The notes under the pieces are model-generated. The model ran no database searches. It saw nothing but the letters and a program-made list of their open reading frames with translations, and had not been told where the DNA came from. The translations under genes were made by a program, and so were the position numbers. Positions 23,023 to 34,994 of a DNA stretch of 64,000 nucleotides are shown piece after piece. Each line of letters starts with the position of its first letter. Positions within the stretch are counted from its first letter, which is position 1. Source of the DNA: Coccinella septempunctata (taxonomy: Eukaryota; Arthropoda; Insecta; Coleoptera; Coccinellidae); NCBI RefSeq assembly GCF_907165205.1, contig NC_058192.1, positions 11,842,001 to 11,906,000 of the forward strand. The letters run 5' to 3'.

Positions 23023-23159
23023 GCTGTATTCGGGTTCGGCTTTCGGACAGTCCGAGAATGGTTCTAGAACTGCGCAGAGAATTTAATACTAGGGCGCAAC
23101 AGTTTTGCGCAGTCCTAGAACAATTCTCGGACTGTCAGAAAGCCGAACCCGAATACAGC
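23023..23159. repeat. 54-bp-arm hairpin (palindromic MITE-like repeat)
   Basis: The left arm, 23023-23076 (GCTGTATTCGGGTTCGGCTT onward), pairs with the right arm, 23106-23159. By eye the arms differ at 3 of 54 positions and the loop is 29 bases. The hairpin starts only three bases after copy C ends. It has no coding content. It looks like a palindromic miniature transposon; if transcribed it would fold into a long, nearly perfect hairpin RNA. Confidence 0.85.
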
Positions 23160-25768
23160 CATACCTAATATTAATAATAATAGAGGCTTTTATATCTTAG
23201 TGGCGCTGTGCGAGTTTGAGAGCCCTGTCGTATCTGAAGGCTCTGTTTTAGTGTCTATAAACTACCTTAGGCAAAATAGTGTTAATTTTCAACCCAACAG
23301 TGAATGGTACCTCATACCTTCTGGACTAGAAAATTTCTAACTAACCTGTATATGTATATGTATATCCATAGGAAAAGGCAAAAAATAACGATAATTCAAA
23401 TAAATCTGAATAATTATCACTTTAAAAAAATGGAAATCATCAAATTGCATCCTAATATCTAGATATATATTTATCGACAAGATTGAAAGGCTTATAATCA
23501 AAGGCATCATCCAATTTAGACACAAAAACGTACGAAAGTATGAACACTCTGTTCAATTCGTTGTCCAAAGTTTCATCTCTGGCGTCAAACATGAATTTTT
23601 TCGTTGGAATTTAATTGAAATTCTTCTTCTATTCCATAGTCGCTAATGAGATTTTAACGAAATTTCAACAACTAGGATGATAAGAATCAGATTATGATAC
23701 CAGTGAAACTTCATCTGAAATAATATTCAGAAAATATTAATGTATAGTGTGGTGAAGGGTAGTTTTTTCGCAGCTCTTCCTCAAAAATTTATGGCGAAAC
23801 TTATATTACCTATTCTAACTTCGTCACATCTATCTATCGTTGTAATTTGGTCTCAAAACTTCTAACGAACTTCTGATCACGCACAGTCCTATAAATACAT
23901 AAAGGGATTCCGATATTCATCTCACCCAAGGCATAGAAAGGCAACGCTCGCAACAAAGTTTCTATACCTACAAACTACCCGATTACTAATTTACGACTAG
24001 TTATAATTTGATTTCGCATTGTTAATTAACGGAATTGTACATACGGAGGAAATTAAATGCATTTCTATTTAATCATGCTTATCAAATTCTGGATAGTTTA
24101 CAGCTGTTGCCGCTACAATTGGGAGCGCAGTTGCAACAAATCATGAGTTCGCAAGGATTGATTCATATTTAGATATAATACCGAGGGTTTTTGGCTTCAC
24201 GCACTGGTTAGGAGGTGTCATGAAAATGGGTCGAAAAACAAATAAACGAAAGGCAAATTACACTGCCCAAATATTATTATATCAACTGGACACTTAAGAA
24301 AAACTCACTATTTCACTGGATTCGAATTTTTCAGTATTGCCTTAGTACCATGTGGAGAGGTATATGTTTAAATATTATCCACACAAAAAATATGGACCTC
24401 ATGACACTTACGCTCAGTTTCAGGGAAGTCCGTTAGAAATGTATGCTCTATCAGAATATTAATCGTATATTACTCCCCTCAAAAATGAGCCTTAACAGCT
24501 CTCTTCAAAAATTAATCATTTTTTGTAGATGTATGTTTTTTGTGGTTCGTTTATGCTATAAGGGGTCATTGCAACTAATTTGGTGTAGTATAGTATCAAC
24601 TGTGGATTAATTGTCCAAGTTCAACATGCGTTTAGACGCCTTTCAACTTGAAGGTGTCTTGGTTGTGCGAAATGTACGCAGAAATGCAACATTTCTACAA
24701 GGAAATTTTTTTTCGTCAGAGAGCTCAAAGGCTAATTAGCTATGAGGTGTTTTCCCAGCTTACTCGATCATTCTGTGACACCCTGTATAGGTTTAAGGAC
24801 CACATAAGCTCCATTAGATTACTGCAAGTTGACTACCTATATTCCAAGTCCTAACTGACTGAACTATTTCTTCCTCTCAGACCCTAAGGGGGCATTAAAT
24901 GGTATTAAAGTATTAGGTGGCAAGTCCAAGACCTACGAAACAGATGCTCGCATAGCAAGCTTTACTGTCAATGCAAGAGTATTCCAAGCATACGTTAACT
25001 CAATTCAATTGATCTTCAAGTACTCAAAGGATTAGATGGAGCTAACGAAACAAATAATTTTTTTATCCGATGCATATTGAGTCATGAAATCGAAGGAATG
25101 GAATATTTTTCGTGCATAAGCTTCGCAGTTTATTTTATGATTCAAGATTGAATAATATATAATTGTATAGAATTTTTTTCTAAGTAGTTATCTATAGGAA
25201 GTTTATTTCTTGTTGGCATCATTATTTTTTTGAGATCGAAAAATTCATTAAACAATTAAAAGTTTTTACTTTAAGCATTCACGTATATCTATTGGGGAGC
25301 TTTCTTTGGATTAAATAATCCCGATTTCGCTGACACAAATGTATCGTTTTATAATGGTCCTACAAATAAGTGTTCCTCAAAGACATACTTAATATTTAAG
25401 GGAGTAACTTTTGGACCCATTTAAAAAAGATTCCATAAAACGAAATGTCTCTATCGCGGGGTTTGTTTGAATGTTAATTGGGTCAGAAATGGTAATTGAT
25501 TAAACAAACACGTTTCATTTTATAATAATTGTATAATATAGATATATACACATTTTGTATAAAAACACTAGCGAACTTTGTATACAAACAATATTCCAGA
25601 ACAATGAAATATAAAATATGATAAAGAATATATATTAAAGAACGGAGATTCTCACTTGGAAATCATTCACCAATTAACTTGTGAATATGAATTCTAGTCA
25701 AACTAACATAAAAAAATTGTGATTCGTATGAATCATTGTCGAAAACTCTCCGAAACTCAATAGTTAGG
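23160..25768. other. intergenic DNA and likely 3' flank of the SIAH-like gene
   Basis: No coding region was recognised. A TGTATA-rich simple stretch is at about 23347-23366. The last few hundred bases before 25769 would hold the 3' untranslated region of the minus-strand gene; TTTATT words (AATAAA on the minus strand) near 25130 and 25202 are candidates but not convincing. Confidence 0.4.
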
Positions 25769-26512
25769 TCATGATACTCGGATTATACGTACACCAAATG
25801 TATGAAAATCTGCGAAATCCAAACCAGCTAATCTTTTCAAATCGAACGCGCCTGATCGGGTTTTCCTAATGTCGAAATTTTCAAAAACACTATTGAAGTA
25901 ATATTCGTGTTCAGTTTTTCCAATAATTATTTTAGCTTTGAAATTACCTGGTCTCATATGAGAGTGGAATGGGTAAAATAGCCAAGAGACAAGTTCTCCC
26001 TTTTTTCGCATCAACATCATGAAATAATTATCATCGTGTTTGATGAGGCATAATCTATGACTTATTGGTATGTTGATATCCAACAGACCATCTACCGTAA
26101 ATACTAGCACTTGGTCAGCTTCAGCACTGGAATCTCTGTAGACTACGTTATGCTCGATTGTCAAGTGGGAAAAATATCCGATAAATGGAAACCAGCGGCG
26201 ACATATTGTAAATGGACATCTTACATAGGAGAACTCGCAGGTTGCTTCATGTCGGTAAGCAACCATACCCTTTCCTCTGAAGGTACAGCCGTTGTGAGCG
26301 AAGCTGCATGGAAAAATGCAGAATTCGAACAAAGCCGCCATTAAATTTGATGCATAGCTGCATTTTTTTGCCCTACATAGTGGACAATTTTCCAGTCTCT
26401 CGAAACATGTTCGACATACTATGTGTCCTTCAATACATTGCGGTGTAGGGGGAAAGGCATTCTTCAAACAGACTGGACAAGAGAAGGAAGCCAAAATAAG
26501 ATTTTCAATCTC
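25769..26512 (-). CDS. SIAH-like E3 ubiquitin-protein ligase (RING plus SIAH zinc fingers), last exon
   Basis: A long minus-strand exon reads about 247 codons to the stop. Numbering from the Leu/TTG at 26494, the RING C3HC4 ligands are C6, C9, C20, H24, C27, C30, C37 and C40. The SIAH-type double finger follows: C63, C70, H82, C86 and then C93, C98, H110, H115. The remaining 125 residues fit a diverged substrate-binding beta-sandwich. SIAH proteins bring E2 enzymes to substrates to attach ubiquitin. The known family is near 280 residues, so the N-terminus is short by one small exon. The exon has no ATG near its start; an acceptor (TTTTTTTAG) at 26513-26514 precedes GAGATTGAAAATCTTATT in phase 0. 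The first exon was not identified. The sequence is diverged, as in lineage-specific insect SIAH duplicates, but the frame is intact. Confidence 0.85.
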   Translation of the reverse strand, partial: EIENLILASFSCPVCLKNAFPPTPQCIEGHIVCRTCFERLENCPLCRAKKCSYASNLMAALFEFCIFPCSFAHNGCTFRGKGMVAYRHEATCEFSYVRCPFTICRRWFPFIGYFSHLTIEHNVVYRDSSAEADQVLVFTVDGLLDINIPISHRLCLIKHDDNYFMMLMRKKGELVSWLFYPFHSHMRPGNFKAKIIIGKTEHEYYFNSVFENFDIRKTRSGAFDLKRLAGLDFADFHTFGVRIIRVS

Positions 26513-29500
26513 CTAAAAAAAATAATTTTATTTAATAAACAGTACATACATAGAAAAAAACTAAAAATTGAAAAAATTTTCCTTTCGAAATAATGGAGGA
26601 ATAGAATAGGCGTTCTTCAATTCAACTAATTCAAGGTTCATTCATGTTATTCACTTTCCGAGATGAAATAATTTTTTCAATGAATTTTCACATAAAAAAA
26701 TTTCTCGAAAAGTCTTGCCATTCGCTGCGATTCGAAACCTGCTGATATTGAAAAAAGACGTTCGTGAAGTGATGCCATCTTTTCGACGAAAGTGGAAACT
26801 ATTGTAATATTTGTAACTTCTACTGATCGTTCGAGTGTTCTGCCAACACCCCACATTTTGGTAGTATCCACCCTTACGGCTTATACGGATGGGGATAAAG
26901 TCTCCTCTTAATTCCTTAATATTCAATGAGTACCACAAGATGTGCTAAAAAAATTTAAGCTTATTCTGTTTGATGATTTAGTTTTTGCAAGGGTAATATT
27001 ATAATTACAAGAAATTTCATTAGACTCATTCAAATAGTAAATGTGATCCACTAATACAACTATCAAACTATAAATAAGTAATAGAATTGCTTGAGAATAA
27101 CCAGATTGAATTATTATTAAAATAATGTAATTCCACCCACTTACTGTACTCGAAAACTTGAATAGGTACTATCAGGAGCTAATTTGATTTGTGGAAGTGA
27201 ATTTTTTATCAAACAAATAGGGTTATGAAAGCATCACTATAGAAGAACAAGACGAACAAAAGGCATAAATAACCATTCTACAATAATGCGATAATTGCAT
27301 CAGGTGACTAGATGATTTATATTCCATTTTCTAGTTAAAGCTAGTGGTCTCTAGAAATTAATTGTGTTTTCATATGAAGCGACAATGATGTATGCAGTGT
27401 GACGAATGTTTGTGAAATATCCGTATTTCTTTAGAAGATTATAAATTAAAATTTCGCATTTTTAGCTCTCAATAAAGGAACTTATATCTATTAAGTAGGT
27501 ATTGATATTTCAATGGCGTGGAATGAAGACCAGAAAATTTTGTTTTATAAAGTATTGAATGGATCTGCAAAATAACACAAGGAAAAACCAGCAGTGCCCA
27601 TTTTTAAAATTTACAGTTGAATGTAAATATCTTAATAAGTATCTTAAATTTTCCTTTTTGTTCTTAGTTTTTTTCATTATATATTATATTTTGCATAATG
27701 TATTAGTTTTTCATTTAGTTCGATCAAGTTTTTCCAAACTTCATATTAGTTAGTTAGTGAATTCTCCGAAATATTATTCAATATACACTACATCTCACAT
27801 ACACACCTCGAAGTTATCCAAATCGTCACCCCAAAATTGTACCAAATCTAAGTCCACCTGCTGGTTCATTCTGGTAGTTTCGAAAATTTTGTTTTTCAGT
27901 ATAAATATTGATTCTTCGAGATATATCGTGGGATGAAACCTCAGACTTCTTCAACCATAACAACGCAGTTTTTCACTCACAGATAAATAACCACAGATGA
28001 CAAGAAATAACCAAACATCTAGATCGATTGAAAGTGGGTGCAGTGGCGTAGATGAATCTATAGAGCACAAAAATATTCTACATTTTTGAATTGAAATAAG
28101 TAGTAGAAAATCTGAAACAGAACGTATGTCCAATTAAAAATATAAACATTTACATGCTCAAAATTCGGATTCTACGTATTCTAGTGCAGTGCGAGACATA
28201 TTTTGATGTTACGATCATTACGAAATATCTGATGCTAGTTCTACCAATGGAATTAGCTCTACTAAAAAATTTCATCTGTAAAACTGGTGCGCATTGAGTG
28301 CATATTATAAACACAGAGCAATAATTGAAATATATCTTTATTCATATTTGATATTCTGTGATCCAGTGCAGCATTAGGTTTATTAAGAGAAAGCATTGTT
28401 AATGTTTTTCATGGATAACCTAAGTCACGTACCTAGGAGAAAAAAATTCCTACCTTTTGCAGTTTCTTCTCTCAACCACCAGGAGTGCTAGAAGCTATAA
28501 GTGAACCTCCTTAGTGGGATGAATCAATACGTGAGCACCGCAAAAATAAAAGTTTTCAATGTACCCGACCTAGGGGCAACGTCAGTAAAAAAATTACGAA
28601 AATGACAAATCGTTTTCTGTGGCGCTAGTTGAGCGTTACAGGGCGCCTTTATGCTAATCAAACTCTGAGCATTCAATCTGATGGTAGGGAGGAGTCCGAA
28701 TAATCGACGTTCATTAATCATCCTTGTACTTTCCAAGACTCATTCCTCCAGGATTCAATTTATTATGAAAATGTCAGTATACGCTCAATTAAGTGTGACT
28801 CTCCAATAACATCCAGATGAGCCACTTTTACTAGCCACCAATTTTGTTTACTGACTTGAATTAAGGATTAATTGATGCGTTCTAAAAAAGATTTCATTTA
28901 GACCTGCCTTGAATTATCCTTTCCGCTAGTTGGGGTGAAATTGCTACGTGGGTAAAATAAGAGCATTCAACTCAAATTGATATAGGTAATGATAAATTGG
29001 TCTGCAATTTAGTAATAATTTCACACGAGAGGTGAGTGAAGCCAACAACACCGAGAACTCGGTATTGTTGGTGAAGCACGCGTATAAGTAAAGCAAGATT
29101 CTTGCCATTCTCAAGATTCAACTTCATTGGTACAAAGCAGTTCGTCATTGAGTCGTTCAATGAAGGAAAATACCTAACTTTGATATAGCACTTTCCTTAA
29201 TTTTACCATCTGACCTCAAATATGTTGTTTATTTTCAGAATCATTGATTCTGAACAAAACACAGATAAGAAGGTTACAATACACAAAACATGATGCGCAG
29301 TATGAAAAGGTTTGATTTTTGGTACAGGATTAAAAGAGGGCAATAATAAACGCAATAAAAATTCAGGAAGAGTTTTATCGCCATTCGTGATAATGATGCA
29401 TTCGCATTTTCCTAAAACGTTATCATTAAATGATAAATAATATATCTGAACCTCCGCATTAAAGGGGAAAATTTCCACGTCTCCCCCTCGACTATAACCA

Positions 29501-29859
29501 AAATAAATTTCTATTCCACATAAAATTTTAACTCTCAATTCATTACTGCACCCCTGTCTTTTGGCATACCGTATGTAGACAAGCTGCGTACCTCCACAGG
29601 ATTTGTTTTATTTCCCCCGTTTCCTCTCACTAGATATATGTTCATACATTGTAGAGTATGCCATAAATCTTTGGTTGGAAGGCACTCAGAATCTCGGCTG
29701 TTCGTGTCATCCTTGATTTTAAACTGAATAGAAAGAGCTAATGTATTACATTAATCTGGTGTATACGTTTTGTCCTCCGAAGGCAATGGATGAGATTATT
29801 TCTTCGTATGCTACAAATTTATCTGAGTTGGTACATATGAGAAATCTTGGGAAGTACAA
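26513..29859. other. upstream region of the SIAH-like gene and intergenic DNA
   Basis: The first coding exon of the minus-strand SIAH-like gene should lie here but no short ATG exon with a donor can be singled out. Minus-strand frames at 26651-26938 and 26677-26871 overlap in different phases and have no domain. Other short frames (28524-28736, 28972-29160, 29203-29538) show nothing recognisable. Confidence 0.35.
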
Positions 29860-30501
29860 GATAATCAGTTTTTTCTATTCAAAGAGAAAGATCTGCCTCG
29901 AAGAGATTGAACTAAATGATGTCGAACTCTAGTCTCATAAACGGTTTTATCGAATGAAATGCATTTCGAAATATAGTTTTTCTTTTATTTGATTAATCTT
30001 TCTAGTGATAAATCTTGTCATTTCATCCACCCCGGCGCAACCGTTTTAGATCTTTAGGAAGTTTTAACTAAACCCAACTTTTTGGGAATTTTTCGAAGGT
30101 CAGCTTTCGAGTAGATTTTTTTCCAGGATAATTATCGTAGATCTGAATGCGATGAACATTCTGAAAGAGCAATTCTTCTTGTAATAAATCTGAAAAGTTC
30201 ACCCATGTCGGCGCAACAGTTCGGTCTTGACGAATTCTCAAGTGAAATTTGCAATTTTTGAAAAATGCCCTTTCCAAGATAAAAATCTGAGCGAAGGGAG
30301 ATGGGCTTTCGAAACTGCACGCTACAATCCAGCGTGTTCGAAAACCTATATTTTAATAACAGAATTTCTGGGATGGCTCAGCTCCTTATGAAAACTCAAA
30401 TTGCTATATCTTCTCATCAGAAATGGTATAGGAAAAATGTGTTTCCTTCGACCTCAAGAATCTACTGTTAAAATATTCGTTCGTGGCAGACTTACCCTGT
30501 A
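29860..30501. repeat. interspersed repeat ending ACCCTGTA, copy 1
   Basis: This region shares diverged blocks with 49176-49862. Examples are CTCATAAACGGTTTTATCGAATGAAAT near 29935 (there TCACAAACGGTTTCATCAAATGAAAT) and CCTCAAGAATCTACTGTTAAAATATT near 30453. Both copies end in a CCCTGTA word. The middle of this copy holds a protein-like unit (30068-30277) that is absent from the other copy but recurs at 60.6-62.2 kb. The left edge is uncertain. Confidence 0.55.
30068..30277 (-). pseudogene. protein-like repeat unit, unknown family
   Basis: The minus strand reads a 69-codon frame with RQDRTVAPTWVNFSDLLQEE, LLFQNVHRIQIYDNYPGKKS and TRKLTFEKFPKSWV. Similar strings are encoded on the plus strand at about 60580-60640 (LLFQN-YHIWIYDDFSG) and at 62030-62130 (ELFFQNVYRTYIYDDFFG, then KLSIEKS). 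Recurrence of the same peptide pattern in several places, in damaged frames, suggests a relic of a repeated or mobile coding sequence. No known domain was recognised. Confidence 0.45.
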
Positions 30502-30688
30502 TATAATTTCTGGAAAATACACTGCTCGACAATGATAAAATTTACTTCAGAAATATACGCTTCAAGAGGTTTTTTTTATCAGATACCAGGGCATGTTTAG
30601 TTGATATTCTTGTTCATTTCATCACAAAAGAATGGAACCGAAGAGTTTGATAGAAAAAATTGTTAATTGAAAATATGACAAATTCTAG

Positions 30689-30830
30689 TAGTTGGGGAGC
30701 CCACTAAAGCGGGATTAACTGAAGTGTCGTGTAGACCTAGTGGATTTCGAAGATTAGATGGTGGAAGGAAAAAAGAGTTAGTGAACGCGTCTGCTGGAGA
30801 AAATTCAAAGTCTCGGTGAAGCAGGTACTA
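30689..30830. mobile_element. broken end of the TAGTTGGGGAGCC element, copy 3
   Basis: TAGTTGGGGAGCCC at 30689 is followed by GGATTTCGAAGATTAGATGG and GGAAGGAAAAAAGAG, and then GCGTCTGC. These are the same landmarks in the same order as the first 150 bases of copy 1. No matching right end follows, so only one terminus survives. Confidence 0.6.
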
Positions 30831-32046
30831 AATGATCTTTTCAAGTATCATTCAATTTCTCAAAACTGTCTCTCCCCAAATTTTCTCAATACTTTTTTCC
30901 TTCTGTTGAAAGTATAATGCGGGTAAAAGGCGCTGGTTTTAATATAATAAAAACAACATTGTAGTTGCCGCTGACCTACGGATCGGTCTTTCAATATGAT
31001 ATATCCAAGATATTAAACGAATACAACCACTAGCGAGAAAACTTTCAGTATAATTTGAGTACCAACTTTACCTTACATATAAGCAGAAATTCTGTTTTTA
31101 TTACCCCCTTCAAGATATTCGCTTCATGGGTGGCTAAAGTAGTCTTTATATCCTGTGGCCAACGTAATTTTATTATGGATTTGCTACGAATTGTTGGTTT
31201 TATGGTCCAAGAAAATGAAGTTTTCTGACAATGTATCTATTCGAACCGTAAGGATATCCTGAAAAATTGGTAAAACAAGCATGTAGAATTGAAATATTCA
31301 TCTGACATCCAAACTTGCTGAGGAAGCAAGGTATTTTTGACACTTGTTTTTCTATTGGAATCGGAGAACAAAAGCTGATTGTATGATTCAATCGAGTCTC
31401 AACAACGATACTCAAGGTGAAACATCGAAAGTTGGCATGAAACATATCTGCTAAAAACACTTGGGACGGGACCTGCTACCAGATAAATTTATACTCCCAA
31501 ATAGATACCGTCAGTGAAACTCGAAATTCAATGTATTCTTTATGAGATCTCAAACGTGGAAAATTGCGAACTCATGGCTGAAAATCTTCATACGACGTTC
31601 GAGTCGTGGAAATGCATGAGGAAAATCGCTGATACTTTTATATTCATGGAAAATTCAGATATACGTTTATGTAGGCAGGCTTGTATACAGTGTCCACGAA
31701 ATATTCGATGGAACAAAATTACTTATATCTCATTCGATACCGTGTTCATAATTTGCATTCGAGTATTGGGAAAACTCTTCAAGCATTTCCGTCTATTTCT
31801 ATATAAAAGTCTGAGGGACAGCATTAAAAAAGTTTTGTTCATTACTCAAATAGCGGCACTAGATGTCGGAAGAATATTGATGAGAGAAGTGTCTAAGAAG
31901 ATTATTGGTTTTTCTTCATAAAACTACCAATCGCTTTGAGGTAATTGGTAATTGGATTTAGAACTGATGTGAATAATTTGAAACTCAAAGAAACCAGATT
32001 CAATCGATCCTCAGGCATAAGGGGGAGAGTTTATATGGTTTTCAAC
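30831..32046. other. intergenic DNA, no supported gene
   Basis: The plus-strand frame at 31514-31921 (135 codons) and the minus-strand frame at 31200-31460 have no recognised domain. A TACAGTGTCCACGAA word near 31687 resembles the CAGGGTGTCC ends of insect transposons. They are treated as chance frames in repeat-derived DNA. Confidence 0.35.
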
Positions 32047-32205
32047 ACGATAATTAAGTCATGGTCACTCAGAATATCCATTCAATTATTCTCAATTGCT
32101 ACTGCTTTGATATATTCAGAAATGAAATGGTTTCAGTGGCTTCGTTTTAAAAATCGATGGACTGTCAAATTGTTGATCGGACAATCAAAGGTTTATGAAA
32201 CCCGC
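32047..32205. mobile_element. fragment of the GCGGGTTTCATAAA miniature element
   Basis: The reverse complement of this stretch matches the nested element at 58435-58669. Shared features are the end word GCGGGTTTCATAAA-CTTTGATTGTCCGA, then TTTGACAGT, ACTGAAACC-TTTCATTTCTGAATATAT and AGCAATTGA-AATAATTGAATGGA. An internal piece is deleted and the far end is not recognisable. It is a non-autonomous DNA transposon remnant. Confidence 0.65.
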
Positions 32206-33811
32206 TGTGATATAAGAATCTATGATTAGGTTGTCATTTTGGATCTGATCAATGAATATTGATCTCCCTTATCATCTTCTCTTCGTTTTACCTTCCCTAC
32301 CAACTATGTTTTGTTCGCTAAAATTGCTTTATCAATACATGCTGATAAGATAAGTTCTGTACTTTGATATAAAGCACATACAGGGTGTCCCAGAATGAAA
32401 GAGAAATCCTGGAGTACCTAATTGAAAGCGTTTCTGCAAGCTTCCATCGAGGAAGAGGTGTACGATATTTGAAAAATCTTTTTTTGTAATAATTTTTGCT
32501 AATATCTACTATTGGCACTTATAGATTTCTAGTTACATCATGATTTAAAAGTTTCTGACCAAACATCCACTGTTATGAGAAGTAAATGTTGAGTCTTGAG
32601 TAGAAAAAAAATTCCACTTGAAGGTAGTGCTGTTTGATCTTGAAATATGAGTGACATCACATAATATTTTGTGTGTTTGGTGTTTTCAAGAATCATCGAA
32701 CTCTTGATTCGTTGTTTTAACGAGACTACTAATGATTGCAGATTTATGGAATTCCAGGAGAAGGAATAGACTGTATATTATGATTATCATACTCAACACC
32801 AAAATAAGTAGAATCGATTCCCCACTGAATATTCATCCCAAGTTCCTCCTATCACCTCATTGTTTAACCGTATCATTAATACTATTATAAATATGCATAA
32901 GCTCCTACCATATGCCTGAACTGTCTGAGGATCCGATTCTGCAAAGCCCTCGAAATTCATAACGTACAAATTAATTTGAGAGATCATAAATGAATATTAA
33001 ACGCATACCACAGGGGGCTTGGGCCACTATACTGGAGCTAAGTCGAATATTGCATGAATTTTAAAACAACTTCATTAAAATTTGAAATCGATTCCACCTC
33101 AGCTGACCACAGTAAACTAATATCTTTATGGGTTAACTCCTAGAAGCTTCAATATTCTTGTATCAATTGCGGAATATCCAATGAAAGAATCCCAAAGTTT
33201 CCCAAGTCTCATTAGATTCTTTTTTTTTTTATATGGTGTAGTAAAAAGTAGGAAATTCATTGCCAAACCACGACCAAGATGTGTCTCCAATAAACCAGTG
33301 CATTAAATGATATCGATTAATTTGTCACATTATAGACCTAGCATATTTTTTTTTATTTTCGTACCTACCTAACTAAACCAAAACGGACTTTTGGGTTGGG
33401 TGAAGTTCTCCTGCCCCATTAAGTAATCGAAAAATTAAATGGATTCGAGAATGATGATGACCGCTATTCATAGTTAGATTCATTACGAGCTTCGCAAAAA
33501 GATATGAACTTTCCGAAAGCTTTCAAACATCTTTCGTCGTTCTAGAGCATGAAACAATAGCGATGTAAGAATAATGGGACGGGTTGGGTCATAACTCTGT
33601 TCATCTGCGATGCTAAACAACAATAGAGAGGAAACGAGTTTCTTTGTTTCATTCATCATTGAGTTCTCCGTCGTTTTTAATAGAAAACTGAAGAATTTTC
33701 GCGTGTTTACTTTCATTCAATTTATCGCTAAGATGCTTAGTATTCAGGCTTTGATCCAGAGGCGGCTCGTAGTGCCTCGCCAATAATTTTAGAAAATTAA
33801 ATCCATACCTA
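32206..33811. other. intergenic DNA, no supported gene
   Basis: A lone transposon-end-like word (ACAGGGTGTCCCAGAATG) is near 32381, within the left 200 bases. No partner end or gene was found. Short frames at 32793-32987 and 33483-33716 on the minus strand are unsupported. Confidence 0.4.
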
Positions 33812-34994
33812 TAGTCCATTCACTTTTATTTTAGCAGTCGGTTGGCCATGGAAATTTGACACATTTCACTCTGTATAGTACGAAAATGTGGGGTTATGAC
33901 GGTTGTCAAAACATTTTTGTGTTTTAAGTCAACGCTATGTTGCCCGTTCTACGTAAAATTTTCTGTTCTTAAGTATTTTATCACTGTCGAATCTCTTCGG
34001 AAAATATGTGACGAACATAATTGTTTATACAAACTGACTGAAGGCATATACCATATCCAGTTATTTGCATGGAAAATACAAGAGATCAGTAGAATATCAT
34101 GATAGGCAATTGAATATGTTACATCGGCTGTAGATTTCAAAAATATCAACCCGAAGATAAAATGCATATGTTGCAGTGGTTGGGAATGGTTATCTCCTGA
34201 AGGAATTAACAGATAATTACAAGAATCTTAAATTCTTCAACAAAAATCATCTTGCATCTATATAAGTAAAAGGAATTAAAGGAAGTTTCAATCAAGATGA
34301 ACGTCACCTTTGAACAAAGTTTTTACATGAATAAACAATTAGCAGGACATCTGGCGCGTATTTGTGGTTGCTCATCTTAATGCATTGAGATAATAATAAT
34401 AATTAGGTATTTATTGGTACCTTAAGACATTTATAATGTATATTACAAGACAAATGAAAAAAAAAAATCAACTTTCGGGAACTTATTCTACGATGACATT
34501 AATCGAAAATCCTGTAGTAAACTTTTCGCATTAATTCACTCAAACTTAAAGTTCTCAAATGCCAGCACTCTTTTGGGTCTCCCAATAGAATGAAATTCTT
34601 TGTCATCCTCTTCATTCACAATCTTTCTGATTGTGGAAATATTCAGCTGAAATATAAGTCGTTTAGATTCAGATGAAATATTATATAAATTCTGTATTCT
34701 CTTACATTGAATATGATCGCTACCGTCTGACGTATATTGTGGATTTTAGAATATCAGGGTATAACTATTTGAATGAGCGGACCTGAATTCTGAATAGAAC
34801 TTCCTGAAACCCTGTCTTCTCTCTTTTTCAATCACTTTCTACATTTTTGTAATATTTTGATATTGATATAAGTTGTGGCAACGGCGTTATGACATTAAGG
34901 ACATTCCATGAGTGCCAACCTTACTTCGTTCTAGTTACAAAAACTTGAGAAAATTATTTCATGGCCAACCGACTGCTAAAATAAAGGTGAATGT
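33812..34994 (-). mobile_element. 1.2 kb TA-flanked TIR element, copy D
   Basis: The left end is TAGTCCATTCACTTTTATTT after TA at 33810-33811. The right end has lost its last few bases (GGTGAATGTATCG in place of GTGAATGGAGTA). Orientation is as in copy B. The internal blocks and the split helix-turn-helix remnant on the minus strand near 34560-34850 are present, with small indels. Confidence 0.82.

Noticed and set aside
31514..31921. Plus-strand frame of 135 codons
   Set aside because: No recognisable domain, and the composition looks like translated AT-rich DNA. It lies between repeat fragments.
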